This document shows, piece by piece, positions 54,174-63,904 of a DNA stretch of 64,000 nt. The stretch is from Nitrospirae bacterium MYbin3 (GTDB lineage Bacteria; Nitrospirota; Thermodesulfovibrionia; Thermodesulfovibrionales; Dissulfurispiraceae): NCBI GenBank assembly GCA_002753335.1, contig PEAD01000004.1:70746-134745 (forward strand). Reading direction: 5' to 3'. Made by a program: the position numbers and the translations under genes. Each line of letters starts with the position of its first letter. The stretch's first letter is position 1. The notes under the pieces were generated by a model. That model was not told where the DNA came from. It was given only the letters and a program-made list of their open reading frames with translations, and made no database searches.

Positions 54174-54689
54174 TTATCCGTTTTTTTCGATTGCGCGCAG
54201 TATCCCATTCAATATGGCTGCAGGATTGGGCGGACAGCCTGAAATGAAAACATCAACAGGAATTACCCTATCTACTCCCCCGAGGGAAGCATAGCTTTCT
54301 CCAAAGATGCCGCCGTTGCAGCCGCAATCGCCAACAGCCACCACAAGCTTGGGGGCTGGGGTTGCATTGTAAGTCCTCTTTAACGCTACCTCCATATTTC
54401 TTGATACCGGGCCGGTTACAAGAAGCATATCAGCAAAGCGGGGCGATGCGGTGAATTGAACGCCGAAGCGCTCGCAATCATATATAGGGTTGTTTATCGC
54501 ATGTATTTCAAGTTCACAGCCATTGCAGGAGCCTGCATCCACTTCCCTAATGGTAAGGCTCCCGCGAAAATATTTCTTTACAGCTTCTTCCAGTTTTGCG
54601 CCGACAACTGTTATTTCATCTTTAACCACCTTAGGCAGCGGCTCAGTAACAATGCCGGTTCTGAATATCTGATGCAATATTCTCATCAT
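54174..54689 (-). CDS. NuoB/HyfI-like small subunit of the Ehr complex
   Basis: A 171-residue subunit carrying the proximal [4Fe-4S] cluster. The ligands are present: Cys55 and Cys58 (GSCNGCELE), Cys122 or Cys124 (GDCGCNGG) and Cys152 (SGCPPNP). It is the complex I NuoB / hydrogenase small-subunit homologue and pairs with the large subunit encoded upstream, with which it overlaps by 4 bp. It is the last gene of the six-gene operon. Cluster ligands are complete although the partner lacks the NiFe site. Confidence 0.93.
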   Translation of the reverse strand: MMRILHQIFRTGIVTEPLPKVVKDEITVVGAKLEEAVKKYFRGSLTIREVDAGSCNGCELEIHAINNPIYDCERFGVQFTASPRFADMLLVTGPVSRNMEVALKRTYNATPAPKLVVAVGDCGCNGGIFGESYASLGGVDRVIPVDVFISGCPPNPAAILNGILRAIEKNG

Positions 54690-56251
54690 AGGTCATGCCC
54701 CGAATACGATTGATTGAAACTTTTGTTGCACAACGGGAAGTCGGGGACAATGTTTCCGGGAATCGCCTGTTCGAGTCCCAACCAATTAAGGCTGGAGGGG
54801 TCTCGAACCATGCAGCGGTTTATTTCGCCTTTAATGCCGGCCTGAACCCAATAGATAATTTCGCCTCGCCAACCTTCAACTGCAGCAAACCCGGAGGTGT
54901 CGGAAGCTGGGCGGCCAATAGCAATAGAAATTTCTCCTTCAGGGATATTTTCAAGGATAAAGCGGATAATACGAATCGACTCTCTTATCTCTTCCACCCT
55001 AACCCATGCACGCGCATGCACGTCTCCTGAAATAAGCACAGGCACTTTTATCTCAAAACGGTCATACGGAGGGAATGGATTCTGGAGCCTGCAGTCAAGG
55101 TTTAATCCGCTTGCACGGGCGACTATGCCCACAGCACATAGACTCCTCGCTTTTTCAGGACTAAGCTCACCCGCATCCCTTACCCTATCTTCTAGCGATG
55201 CGCTTTCATCATAAATAGTTGCGAGTTTTTCAAATTCGGCGGATAGAATATCAAGCTCTGCTTTTATTTCTTCTTTGCCTTTTTCGTCTATATCAACAGT
55301 TACTCCGCCAGGAAGCACTCTGTCCATAATGAACCTATGTCCAAAAAGCTTTAGGTTTGTGCGAACGAGCATCTCCTTAAGTCTTGTTGTCTGATAGAGC
55401 ATGAATGCAAAGGCCACATCGTTGCAGATTGCGCCTATGTCGCCAAGATGGTTTGCTATGCGCTCTCTTTCAAGGAACAAAGCTCTTAGCCAGTGCGCGC
55501 GCTCAGTAATGACAGCTTGGGTTACAGATTCGACCGCCAGAGAATACGCTATGCTGTGGGCTACGGTGGTATCTCCCGAAACCCGCCCTGCAAGCTTTGC
55601 GCCTTCTTGCCACGAGAGGGATTCAAAGCGCTTTTCTATTCCTTTGTGCACATATCCAAGGCGTTCTTCAAGATTTATTATCATTTCTCCAACAGCCTGA
55701 AAACGGAAATGTCCGGGCTCGATTATTCCTGCATGGACAGGCCCTACCGGTATCTCGTAAACCCCCTCGCCTTCAGCCTTTATCCATTTATACTTTCCAT
55801 TTACATGCGGCAAAGGTTTAGAGGAGGCAAAACTTTTTCTCAAAGGCCATGAGTCTTCGGGCCAATCTTCAAATTTTATCCACGGCCTCAAGTCTGGGTG
55901 TCCTTCAGGAACGAGCCCCATTAAACTATGTATCTGTCGTTCAAAGCGATAAGCGGGTACGAATTTTTTTGTGAGACTCGGAAAGGTCGGATCGTCAATC
56001 GGAATCTCGGTCCTTACAATCAGGTATTCGTTCGCAAAGCGATAGCAGGCATACACCGCAAACCCTCCTCCGAACGGTGTTTCGTCAACAGCCCATTCTG
56101 CGGCAAGCAGTGCATAAGCTTTTTTCATAATTTTTGCCGCGTCAGCAAATCTGTTTCTCGGCACGGTGCAAGAAACCACCGAAGCCGGAAACTGCCGTTT
56201 GTTGTAAGTCGCCGACGTGCCTAAAACATTGTCTATAGCCTCTTTGAGCAT
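54686..56251 (-). CDS. HycE/HyfG-like large subunit without NiFe-binding cysteines
   Basis: A 521-residue fusion of a NuoC-like domain (1-140) and a NuoD/hydrogenase large-subunit domain (about 165-521). In hydrogenases the first NiFe motif is RxCGxC; here it reads GRVSGDTTVAHS, with Ser225 and Thr228 in place of both Cys. The C-terminal CxxC motif is also missing: the end reads VPDFPLCNKSFNQSYSG. The protein therefore cannot bind a NiFe site in the usual way and belongs to the energy-converting hydrogenase-related (Ehr) type. HAHWLRALFLERERIANHLGD-like helices are conserved as in NuoD. Its electron donor or quinone-like partner is unknown. Confidence 0.92.
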   Translation of the reverse strand: MLKEAIDNVLGTSATYNKRQFPASVVSCTVPRNRFADAAKIMKKAYALLAAEWAVDETPFGGGFAVYACYRFANEYLIVRTEIPIDDPTFPSLTKKFVPAYRFERQIHSLMGLVPEGHPDLRPWIKFEDWPEDSWPLRKSFASSKPLPHVNGKYKWIKAEGEGVYEIPVGPVHAGIIEPGHFRFQAVGEMIINLEERLGYVHKGIEKRFESLSWQEGAKLAGRVSGDTTVAHSIAYSLAVESVTQAVITERAHWLRALFLERERIANHLGDIGAICNDVAFAFMLYQTTRLKEMLVRTNLKLFGHRFIMDRVLPGGVTVDIDEKGKEEIKAELDILSAEFEKLATIYDESASLEDRVRDAGELSPEKARSLCAVGIVARASGLNLDCRLQNPFPPYDRFEIKVPVLISGDVHARAWVRVEEIRESIRIIRFILENIPEGEISIAIGRPASDTSGFAAVEGWRGEIIYWVQAGIKGEINRCMVRDPSSLNWLGLEQAIPGNIVPDFPLCNKSFNQSYSGHDL

Positions 56252-56253
56252 CT

Positions 56254-57714
56254 CTATTTAATCAACTCCGCTGCGGTGATAAACCACTTGCTTAAAAAAT
56301 CGGGCAGATAAATCCCGATTGCGAGCACTATCGCCATATGAAGCATAACCGGAACATGAGCCGCTTTAAGCGGTTTCTGGTAGTCAGGAATCTCTCCCGA
56401 AACCATCGCCTGCACCTTTCTGAATATGGCCGCAAACGCCACTCCAAGCCCCAAGAGAAGAAAGGGTGTCATAAGGGGAGCGCTTTTCATTGTTGCTGTA
56501 AGAATAAGAAACTCGCTGGTAAAGACTCCGAAAGGAGGCATTCCGACAATAGCCATAGCGCCGAACATAAGCCCCCAGCCCACAAGGGGATTGCCTTTGA
56601 AAAGGCCTTTTATCCTGTCCATTTCCTGAGTGCGGTGCATTTGAGAGGCATGACCTACAGTAAAAAATATTGCAGACTTTGCAAGGCTGTGAACAAGCAT
56701 ATGCAGAAGGGCCCCGAAAGTTGCGACCGGCCCGCCGAGCCCGAAGGCGAAGGTTGCGATGCCCATATGCTCTATTGAAGAATATGAAAACATTCGTTTT
56801 ATGTCTTTCTGCCTAAGCAATGAAAAGGCTGCTACTAATATTGAAATTATTCCGAAGCCCATCATTATATTGCCTGCATGATGTGAATGTGTTGCGCCGT
56901 CAACAAGGACTTTGCATCTTACAAGGGCATAAAGCGCGATATTGAGCAGCAGGCCCGAAAGCACCGCCGATATTGGAGTAGGGCCTTCGCTGTGAGCGTC
57001 CGGCAGCCAGTTGTGGAGAGGCACAAGCCCCACCTTTGTACCGTAGCCCACCATCAAAAAGACAAATGCAAGCGAAAGTATTGTGGGTTCAAGTTTGTCG
57101 CTTACAAGGCTCAGATTTGTCCAGAGAAGGGCTTGCCCGCCTTCTCCTAAAACTCTTTCTGCCGCAAAATAAAGAAGCACCGTTCCAAAAAGCGCTTGCG
57201 CTATCCCGACGCCGCAGAGTATAAAATATTTCCAAGCAGCCTCGATTGCTGTGGGAGTTCTGTAAAGTGACACAAGAAGCACTGTGGATAAAGTTGCAAG
57301 CTCCATCGCAATCCATAATACGCCTATATTATTGGTCAGCAGGCAAAGAAGCATCGCAAAGATGAATAGCTGGAACATAGCGTGGTAGAAGCGCATGCCC
57401 CAATGTCCGACCCTTCCGTGCTCCCGCTCTCTCCGCATGTAAGGGCGGCTGAAGATCGCGGTGGTCATAGAAACAAAGGATGTTAGAACCGCGAGATAGA
57501 CGTTGAATGCATCAACAAAAAAGAAGTTTTCACCGGCCAACATAGAACCCTGCTCATATACCTCTAAGGCAAGACCGATGCCTGCCACAAAGGTTGCGGC
57601 AGAGCCGGTGATGTTGACTTCGGGCGCGAACCGCCTGTCTCCCACAAAGGCGAGGACAGCCGCAGCAAAAAGAGGCGTCCCTAGCAGGATAAGCAGTACA
57701 GCGCTGTTTTGCAT
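56254..57714 (-). CDS. HyfF-like proton-pumping membrane subunit
   Basis: A 486-residue antiporter-type (NuoL/M/N) subunit with about 14 helices. The pump motifs are WIAMELATLSTVLLVSLY with the key Glu, GTKVGLVPLHNWLPDAHSEGPTPIS with Lys and His, and KDIKRMFSYSSIEHMGI. It lies 2 bp upstream of the large-subunit gene. In Hyf-type complexes it is the second of three antiporter-like subunits and translocates H+ or Na+. Confidence 0.93.
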   Translation of the reverse strand: MQNSAVLLILLGTPLFAAAVLAFVGDRRFAPEVNITGSAATFVAGIGLALEVYEQGSMLAGENFFFVDAFNVYLAVLTSFVSMTTAIFSRPYMRREREHGRVGHWGMRFYHAMFQLFIFAMLLCLLTNNIGVLWIAMELATLSTVLLVSLYRTPTAIEAAWKYFILCGVGIAQALFGTVLLYFAAERVLGEGGQALLWTNLSLVSDKLEPTILSLAFVFLMVGYGTKVGLVPLHNWLPDAHSEGPTPISAVLSGLLLNIALYALVRCKVLVDGATHSHHAGNIMMGFGIISILVAAFSLLRQKDIKRMFSYSSIEHMGIATFAFGLGGPVATFGALLHMLVHSLAKSAIFFTVGHASQMHRTQEMDRIKGLFKGNPLVGWGLMFGAMAIVGMPPFGVFTSEFLILTATMKSAPLMTPFLLLGLGVAFAAIFRKVQAMVSGEIPDYQKPLKAAHVPVMLHMAIVLAIGIYLPDFLSKWFITAAELIK

Positions 57715-57718
57715 TAGC

Positions 57719-58378
57719 TCAACTCTCCTCTTTCAGACGCGCCATTTGGTCTACATCGAGGCTGTCAAAGGTTGTGTGTATCTGAAAGAAAAACATGCCG
57801 AATATAAACGCGGCTATAAGCACATCAAGCGCAACACCTAGCTCAACAACGAGAGGCATGCCATATGTTGTACTTGTGGCAGCGAAGAAAAGGCCGTTTT
57901 CCATCGCAAGAAATCCTATTATTTGTGTAACAGCATGTCTGCGCGTAATCATCATCAAAAGGCCTATCATGACGGTAGCAAGAGCTATCGCAAGGGTCGA
58001 GCGTGTTATAAAAGTGGAGAGTTCTCTCACAGGAGCGGTAAGGTGATAAGAGAATATTACGAGGACGATGCCTATGAGCATTGTTGTAGGTATGTTGACA
58101 ACTGTTTCTACATCTTTGCGATGTTTTAAACGAGCAATAAGGACATGAAGTATATAGGGCAAAAGAATAACTTTTAGAGACAGGGTAAGTATTGACGATA
58201 TGTAAAGGTGGTGTCTGCCGGCCACATAACCAACAATTGCTGTGTTTATCGAAAGGAAAAGCCCCTGCCATGTAAAAAGGTGAATAAGGCTGCTTATCCT
58301 TTTTTGTGAGAGCATGCCAAAAGCTGTAAGAAGCACCAAGGCGGCAAGAAAGCTGTTTATCTGTGTTATGGTTTCCAT
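57719..58378 (-). CDS. HyfE-like membrane subunit (NuoK-like)
   Basis: A 219-residue protein with seven hydrophobic helices, matching HyfE in length and in its NuoK-like second half (TQIIGFLAMENGLFFAATS with the conserved Glu). It lies between the HyfF- and HyfC-like genes with 4- and 10-bp gaps. Presence of HyfE and HyfF separates this complex from simple Ech or Hyc hydrogenases. Confidence 0.9.
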   Translation of the reverse strand: METITQINSFLAALVLLTAFGMLSQKRISSLIHLFTWQGLFLSINTAIVGYVAGRHHLYISSILTLSLKVILLPYILHVLIARLKHRKDVETVVNIPTTMLIGIVLVIFSYHLTAPVRELSTFITRSTLAIALATVMIGLLMMITRRHAVTQIIGFLAMENGLFFAATSTTYGMPLVVELGVALDVLIAAFIFGMFFFQIHTTFDSLDVDQMARLKEES

Positions 58379-58388
58379 ATTTATAAAA

Positions 58389-59330
58389 TCACTCCAGCAT
58401 AAAAAACGACAACATCCCCAACGTGGCCATTAAAAAAGCCGCCCCAAGAAATTCGGTAAGCCTGAACAGCCGCATCTTGGCAAAACCGGTCTCTATTAAA
58501 ACTATTACAATGCCCGAGAATCCGAGCTTGAGCAGTAAATAAATAAATGCGAGCGAAATACCTGCCGGGGTTGCATAAACAGCAATCCCCATCGGCGCAA
58601 ACAGGGCAACTCCCAATGAAATATAAAGAAATAATTTCATCATTCCGGCCCACTCTATAAGCGCCAAATGTCTTCCTGAGTATTCGAGAATCATCGCTTC
58701 ATGAACCATTGTAAGCTCGAGGTGCGTGGCTGGATTATCGACCGGCACCCTTCCTGTTTCGGCCAAGGTGATAAGGACAAAAGCGATGAAGGCAAAAACC
58801 AAAGAAGGCTTGATTACGCTTGCGGGGCTGTAAATGGTCTCGACGATTCTCGCAAGGGAGGTTGACCCGCAGGATAGTGATACCGTAAATATCGCCATGA
58901 GCATGGCAGGTTCGGCAATGGATGCGATCATCATCTCACGGCTTGAACCCATTCCGCCGAAGGCCGTGCCTATATCCATTCCCGCCAGAGCCGTGAAAAA
59001 ACGTGCGGTGGCGAATAATGCCACCAAAACTATTACATCCGCGGTAAGAGACAGCGGCAGGTCTGTGGACAAGATAGGAATAATAGCGCTGACCATCGCT
59101 CCTGTGCCGAACACCAAATATGGCATGAAACGGAATATCCAAGAGGCGTTTTCTGCCAAAATAATATCTTTCGAAAACAACTTCAGCAGATTTCTGTAGG
59201 GCTGCAATATGCTCGGAGACGAGCGCCCCTGAGACCAGCATTTCAGCATCTTGACCCATCCAGCAAAAATAGGGGCAAGCCCGATTACGAGCGTAATCTG
59301 TAATAGTTCTATAATAAATCCTGCCACCAT
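58389..59330 (-). CDS. HyfC-like membrane anchor subunit (NuoH-like)
   Basis: A 313-residue integral membrane protein, close to the 315 of E. coli HyfC. Key loops are RSSPSILQPYRNLLKLFSKD, ETGRVPVDNPATHLELTMVH and EAMILEYSGRHLALIEWAG. The start at 59330 is chosen over an upstream in-frame ATG because it overlaps the previous stop as TGATG with AGG just upstream, and it gives the normal N-terminus (VAGFIIELLQITLVIG). It forms the interface between peripheral arm and membrane arm. Confidence 0.93.
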   Translation of the reverse strand: MVAGFIIELLQITLVIGLAPIFAGWVKMLKCWSQGRSSPSILQPYRNLLKLFSKDIILAENASWIFRFMPYLVFGTGAMVSAIIPILSTDLPLSLTADVIVLVALFATARFFTALAGMDIGTAFGGMGSSREMMIASIAEPAMLMAIFTVSLSCGSTSLARIVETIYSPASVIKPSLVFAFIAFVLITLAETGRVPVDNPATHLELTMVHEAMILEYSGRHLALIEWAGMMKLFLYISLGVALFAPMGIAVYATPAGISLAFIYLLLKLGFSGIVIVLIETGFAKMRLFRLTEFLGAAFLMATLGMLSFFMLE

Positions 59331-61384
59331 CACCTCACGAAGAGCAAAAGAAATATGATAGTTATGAAAGAATATATGAGATAAGTATTTATGCGGCCTT
59401 GCTGCAATCTGCCAACCTTTCTCGAAATCCAAAAGCTTGTGCTCGCAATAGGCTTGTAAATCCAGTTCCAGAAGCGATCTCTTATCCTTAGAGAATAAAT
59501 CAATTTTTTCGGGAAGGCAGAATGGGCTTGTTGAGGAACGAGCCTGACTTCCTCTTTCAGGTTGAATATAAAGCCGAATATTCTCCGCAGCGGCATCGAA
59601 AAAGAGGTGGCGTTATACTGCATCCTGTTAGTAAGTTTTTCAAACCCGCAATCCCAAATAGGTCCTCGATGTATCTTGCCCGGGTTAACATGGAGGATTA
59701 TATAGACGATTGCATAAATCGCAATGGTGCCTAAAAAAACCACAAGCCCGGAATAAGATGCACGCTCAGGCGCTATAGGCGTGAGCCATATCCAGCCTAG
59801 CGCGTTGGCCGAAGTCGTGAGCTTTCCGCCTGTCAAATGCTCTGCTACAACATCCATACAGTTTATAAATACGGTAGGCAGTATGCCGAGAAGCAGACAT
59901 GAGAGTGCAGCCATTCCCATCCCGATACGCATAGACCAGCATACCTCATGAACTTGTGGCCGGTTATGGCCTCTCCATTGGCCGAGAAAAGTTACGCCAA
60001 AGGCCTTAACAAAGCAGGCAGCGGCCAAGGCCGCAGTCAGGGCAAGGAGTGCGGCACCCAAAGGCATAAGGAGCTTCATCATCGGACTTGGAAGTGATGG
60101 GGAAAGAAGAAACGCCTGAAAGGTCAGCCATTCAGAAACAAAACCGTTAAAGGGCGGCAGCGCAGAGATTGAAATACAGCCGACTAAAAAAAACACTGCG
60201 GTCCATGGCATTTTATGTATCAGGCCGCCCATTTCCTCCATGTTTCTTTCATGGGTGGCGTGGAGCACAGCGCCGGCCCCCATGAATAACAGGCCTTTAA
60301 AAAGGGCATGGTTCATAGCGTGATACAAAGCGGCGATAAGGGACAGTGCTGCCAAAATTTCCTGACCGAATGCCTTGAAAACCATAGTCATACCGATTCC
60401 AATCATTATAATGCCGATATTTTCGACCGACGAATACGCAAGAAGGCGCTTTATATCTTTCTCCATCATTGCATAGAGGATGCCTATCAAAGCAGATATG
60501 ATGCCAATTACAATTACAAGCGCGCCCCACCACCACGGAATGTTTTTTATAAGGTCAAAAGCAACTCTCAGTAGCCCGTATATTGCGGTCTTAAGCATAA
60601 CGCCGCTCATAAGCGCAGAGATATTGGATGGGGCAACAGGGTGTGCTTCCGGAAGCCAGACATGCAAGGGAACAATACCCGCCTTGGCCCCAAAGCCAAA
60701 GAAAGCGAGTAGAAAGGCAACTGTAGCCCATTCAGCCGGGAATTCAGCCTGACGCATCGCATCAAAGGTAAAGCCGCTGAAATCGTCAAATCCTGCTGCA
60801 AGGCCTGCCATAACACCGAATGCAAGAAGGATTGCCACCGCGCCAACATGCGCTACGACAATATAAAGGAATGCCGCGCGTCTGTTTTCAACTTGCTCAT
60901 CTTCAAACATGACAAGGAAATAGGATGCTGCCGCCATAGTCTCCCACGATATTAGAAAGAACAAGGCATCGTCCGCAAGCACCACCATAAACATTCCAGC
61001 GAGGAACAAGTTATAAAAAACACAAAGCCGAGCTACAGGTCTGCGTCCGAGAAATCCCTTTACATACCCTATCGAATATATCGAAACAAAGAAAGATAAA
61101 AGGCCTATGAGTACAAGAAAATATCCTGAGAGCGGGTCTAACCGCAAATGAAAAGGCAGGCCCGGCAGGCCGAGTTCCATGATCGCACTGCGTGCGGTGC
61201 CGAGGCTTACCGTCCATACACCGGCTGCTGTTGCTGCAAAAGAGGCTATCGCTGACAAGCAAAAACAGACTGTTGTCATCAGTTTTTCGTTTTTTATTAA
61301 TATGGATACTACGGCAGTCTGCGCTATCAACAGGATAACGGCAAAAGAGGCAAGACTTAATGGGGTCAAAGTCACCTGTGTCAT
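59330..61384 (-). CDS. HyfB-like proton-pumping membrane subunit (NuoL-like)
   Basis: A 684-residue antiporter-type subunit, first gene of the six-gene operon. Motifs are FLISWETMAAASYFLVMFED, GAKAGIVPLHVWLPEAHPVAPSNIS and KDIKRLLAYSSVENIGI. A C-terminal extension with two more helices and a basic cytoplasmic loop (from about 570) is usual for HyfB. The ATG at 61384 lacks a clear Shine-Dalgarno sequence. The gene is divergent from the DUF116 gene. No ferredoxin-like HycF/HyfH subunit, formate dehydrogenase or hyp maturation gene is present in the window. Confidence 0.93.
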   Translation of the reverse strand: MTQVTLTPLSLASFAVILLIAQTAVVSILIKNEKLMTTVCFCLSAIASFAATAAGVWTVSLGTARSAIMELGLPGLPFHLRLDPLSGYFLVLIGLLSFFVSIYSIGYVKGFLGRRPVARLCVFYNLFLAGMFMVVLADDALFFLISWETMAAASYFLVMFEDEQVENRRAAFLYIVVAHVGAVAILLAFGVMAGLAAGFDDFSGFTFDAMRQAEFPAEWATVAFLLAFFGFGAKAGIVPLHVWLPEAHPVAPSNISALMSGVMLKTAIYGLLRVAFDLIKNIPWWWGALVIVIGIISALIGILYAMMEKDIKRLLAYSSVENIGIIMIGIGMTMVFKAFGQEILAALSLIAALYHAMNHALFKGLLFMGAGAVLHATHERNMEEMGGLIHKMPWTAVFFLVGCISISALPPFNGFVSEWLTFQAFLLSPSLPSPMMKLLMPLGAALLALTAALAAACFVKAFGVTFLGQWRGHNRPQVHEVCWSMRIGMGMAALSCLLLGILPTVFINCMDVVAEHLTGGKLTTSANALGWIWLTPIAPERASYSGLVVFLGTIAIYAIVYIILHVNPGKIHRGPIWDCGFEKLTNRMQYNATSFSMPLRRIFGFIFNLKEEVRLVPQQAHSAFPKKLIYSLRIRDRFWNWIYKPIASTSFWISRKVGRLQQGRINTYLIYSFITIIFLLLFVR

Positions 61385-61530
61385 TAAAGAACGTTTTTCA
61401 TGCTTAGAAAGTTTATTCGGATTTTGGATAATAATTCATTGGGGCTTTTTTGTCAAATATGCTCTTTTAACTACTCATCTCTATAATTCGCTTGCTTTTC
61501 ATCCGGCAATTTGCAGAAAATAAAGCTTCT

Positions 61531-62055
61531 ATGAAACATTTGCTAAGAGGGATTGTCCTAAAAATTTTTTACCCGCTGCTTATGCTGCTCGGAGCATTTT
61601 TTAAAGATAAAAAAGAGAGCCTGCAGAGATTCGTAATTAATCTTAACAATAGCCTTGTTAAGGCTGATATAGCCCGCCTGAAAACAAAACGAATTATGCT
61701 TCTGCTTCCGCACTGCCTTCAAATCAATGACTGCGATGTGAGAATTACAAATGATATTTACAACTGCAAACGCTGCGGCCGCTGCGAGATAAAAGATTTA
61801 ATACAGATAGCGGATGACAATCAGCTTAAGATGTTTGTTGCAACCGGCGGCAACTTGGCAAGGAAAATCGTAAAAGATGCACGGCCCGAAGCGATTGTTG
61901 CGGTCGCATGCGAACGGGATCTTAGCAGCGGCCTTGTTGATACATACCCTTTGCCCGCAATCGGCATACAAAATGAGCGGCCTTTCGGCCCATGCGTCAA
62001 TACCCGCGTTGATCTGCAAAAGGTTAGGGAAGCAATAGAGCTGTTCGGGAAATAG
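61531..62055 (+). CDS. DUF116-domain protein
   Basis: A 174-residue protein of the DUF116 family: LKTKRIMLLLPHCLQINDC, then NCKRCGRCEIKDL and VATGGNLARKIVKDARPEAIVAVACERDL. The Cys cluster (about residues 77-86) and the later Cys residues (VACERD, FGPCVNT) suggest metal or thiol chemistry. A hydrophobic N-terminal helix may tether it to the membrane. The ATG at 61531 is taken because the in-frame alternatives upstream are TTG-type and lie in the promoter space of the divergent Ehr operon. Function is unknown. Confidence 0.85.
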   Translation: MKHLLRGIVLKIFYPLLMLLGAFFKDKKESLQRFVINLNNSLVKADIARLKTKRIMLLLPHCLQINDCDVRITNDIYNCKRCGRCEIKDLIQIADDNQLKMFVATGGNLARKIVKDARPEAIVAVACERDLSSGLVDTYPLPAIGIQNERPFGPCVNTRVDLQKVREAIELFGK

Positions 62056-62074
62056 AACAAAGCATATAAGGCTT

Positions 62075-62992
62075 TCAGAATTTGTAACCGGCCCCGCAGA
62101 AAGTTATCACGCTGCGGCTGTCGAAAAATTTTATGGTGGAGCCTGTTTTGGAGGCTATAGCTCCGGCGGTTGCAAAGTAGTTTTTCATTCCAAGTGGATT
62201 GAGAAACGTTGCAATAGCGGAGCCTTCATATGTTTTGTCTTCGCGGGTTTGCTGATAGAGCGGGTGGGTTTTAGCGAACTCCGAGATTTTTGCCGAAATT
62301 TTTGCGTTAAGAAAAATATCTTGCTTCATATAGTCAAAGCCTAAAAAGGCTTCATATCTTTCGTAGCTGCTGCTTTTGCCATCATATGCGCCTTTTTCAT
62401 AAACCATTCCGGGAGTTACACCGTATGTTTTATTGATCATCTGCTGATAGCTTAGGCCAGCCGTATGTGCTCTGCCGCTTCGTTTCAGCTCCGAGAAGAG
62501 TGCGCCTATATCGTCGTTTTTAAAATCGGTTTGCGTTATTTTGTAGGACAACGAAAGGTTCTTGTACTCAAATATGAATTTTGCGCCGTACTCTCTGATA
62601 TCGGTTGTTTCGCGGTTAAGCGCGTAAGGATTTTTCCATCCGCTCTCTTTTAGCGAATAAAAACCATATATCTCGAGATAGGTATCATTATCGAAATCTT
62701 TGCCTCTGCCGAGCGTAAGCGAGCCGGGCTCGTCCTTGGATGTGCCGAAAAAATATTCTGTGCCGGATGCATTATCAATATGCCTTATGTCCAGAATCGG
62801 GAATGGCAAAATCTTGGTTGCAGCTTTCGGTCTCTCGTAGATGCTCTGAATCTGAGGCTTTCCTCCTGTCCAGAGATTGTCCGCCCTGTTAATCACCACA
62901 ACCGCCCCGCCTGCTTTGGCTGAGAGTTCCCCTGAATAGGCCGGCATAGCGTAGATGGATATTAATAAAAATATGAAGATAAATAGTCGCAT
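62075..62992 (-). CDS. DUF2860-type outer-membrane protein
   Basis: A 305-residue protein with a signal peptide (1-20, ending PAYSG). Amphipathic beta-strands alternate along the length (YLEIYGFYSL, KFIFEYKNLSLSYKIT, NYFATAGAIAS), and the protein ends in Phe (CGAGYKF), as outer-membrane barrels do. The mature N-terminus GELSAKAGGAVVVINRADNL matches the DUF2860 family. It sits 4 bp after the site-2 protease-like gene. Transport role or substrate cannot be told. Confidence 0.82.
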   Translation of the reverse strand: MRLFIFIFLLISIYAMPAYSGELSAKAGGAVVVINRADNLWTGGKPQIQSIYERPKAATKILPFPILDIRHIDNASGTEYFFGTSKDEPGSLTLGRGKDFDNDTYLEIYGFYSLKESGWKNPYALNRETTDIREYGAKFIFEYKNLSLSYKITQTDFKNDDIGALFSELKRSGRAHTAGLSYQQMINKTYGVTPGMVYEKGAYDGKSSSYERYEAFLGFDYMKQDIFLNAKISAKISEFAKTHPLYQQTREDKTYEGSAIATFLNPLGMKNYFATAGAIASKTGSTIKFFDSRSVITFCGAGYKF

Positions 62993-62996
62993 TTTC

Positions 62997-63845
62997 CTAG
63001 AGCATCTTAAATGGTGATGGGATAAAGGTTATTATGAATATTACAAGAGACGATAAGGCCGTAATTTTTCTCCTGCGGTCGATCATGTCCCAGTATATCA
63101 CAGGCGGGTGTTTAATCCCGAGCACCAGCAGGATTGCTGCCCACAACGCCCATCCTTCCCATCCGCCAAAACCCAGTATTGAGGATATGCCGAGCAGCGC
63201 CAGCGTTGAGACAAGCAAAATCGAAATGCGTTTGTGCTTGTCTCCGAAAACAGCATAGGTTATATGCCCGCCGTCAAGCTGCCCTATCGGCAGCAGGTTC
63301 ATCGATGTGACGAAAAGCCCTATCCATCCTGCAAAGGCAACCGGATGAAGAAGTATATCAACATGGTCAGGCAGGGACCCAAACATAATCCATGCAAGAA
63401 ACGAAAAGAGCAGAGAGTCTCCGAATATAATCACGTCCGCAGTTTTAGGTATTGCGGTTACTACTGACATGCTAAGGCCAGCTATCGAGGCGATTACGGA
63501 TATGATAAAACCTGCTATGGGCCCTGATGCTCCGATGTCTATAAGCGCAGTGCGTGTTATTATTGGCGACTTCATTTTTATAAATGCGCCGAAAGTGCCT
63601 ATAAAAGATGGCGCAGGTATGAAATACGGCAGCGTAGCGATGGTATGATGTTTTTTTGATGCGATATAGTGAGCCAGTTCATGGCAAAGCAGTATGGTCA
63701 TTAAAGTCCCTGCAAACGGCAAACCCTCTATAACCCTCGCCGGAGAGGAGATTATATCAATACCTTTTTGAAACGCCCCCGCAATCAGGGTGGTTAAAAA
63801 AGTTGCTGCAAAAAGAATTATATGAAGATAAGGGATTTTTCTCAT
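62997..63845 (-). CDS. M50-family site-2 protease-like membrane metalloprotease
   Basis: A 282-residue intramembrane protease with about six helices. The zinc motif HELAH (residues 55-59) lies in a hydrophobic helix and the third-ligand motif is QLDGGHITY near residue 190. No PDZ domain is present, so it belongs to the minimal archaeal-like site-2 protease group. It is transcribed into the DUF2860 gene with a 4-bp gap. The substrate is unknown. Confidence 0.92.
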   Translation of the reverse strand: MRKIPYLHIILFAATFLTTLIAGAFQKGIDIISSPARVIEGLPFAGTLMTILLCHELAHYIASKKHHTIATLPYFIPAPSFIGTFGAFIKMKSPIITRTALIDIGASGPIAGFIISVIASIAGLSMSVVTAIPKTADVIIFGDSLLFSFLAWIMFGSLPDHVDILLHPVAFAGWIGLFVTSMNLLPIGQLDGGHITYAVFGDKHKRISILLVSTLALLGISSILGFGGWEGWALWAAILLVLGIKHPPVIYWDMIDRRRKITALSSLVIFIITFIPSPFKML

Positions 63846-63904
63846 GATAGAGGATTATTTTACATTATACGTCATCAGCACGGCGAATTTGCAGGGCAAA
63901 CGCA

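Noticed and set aside
54686..56251. A functional formate hydrogenlyase or hydrogenase large subunit
   Set aside because: Both CxxC motifs needed for the NiFe centre are missing and no formate dehydrogenase or hyp genes are nearby.
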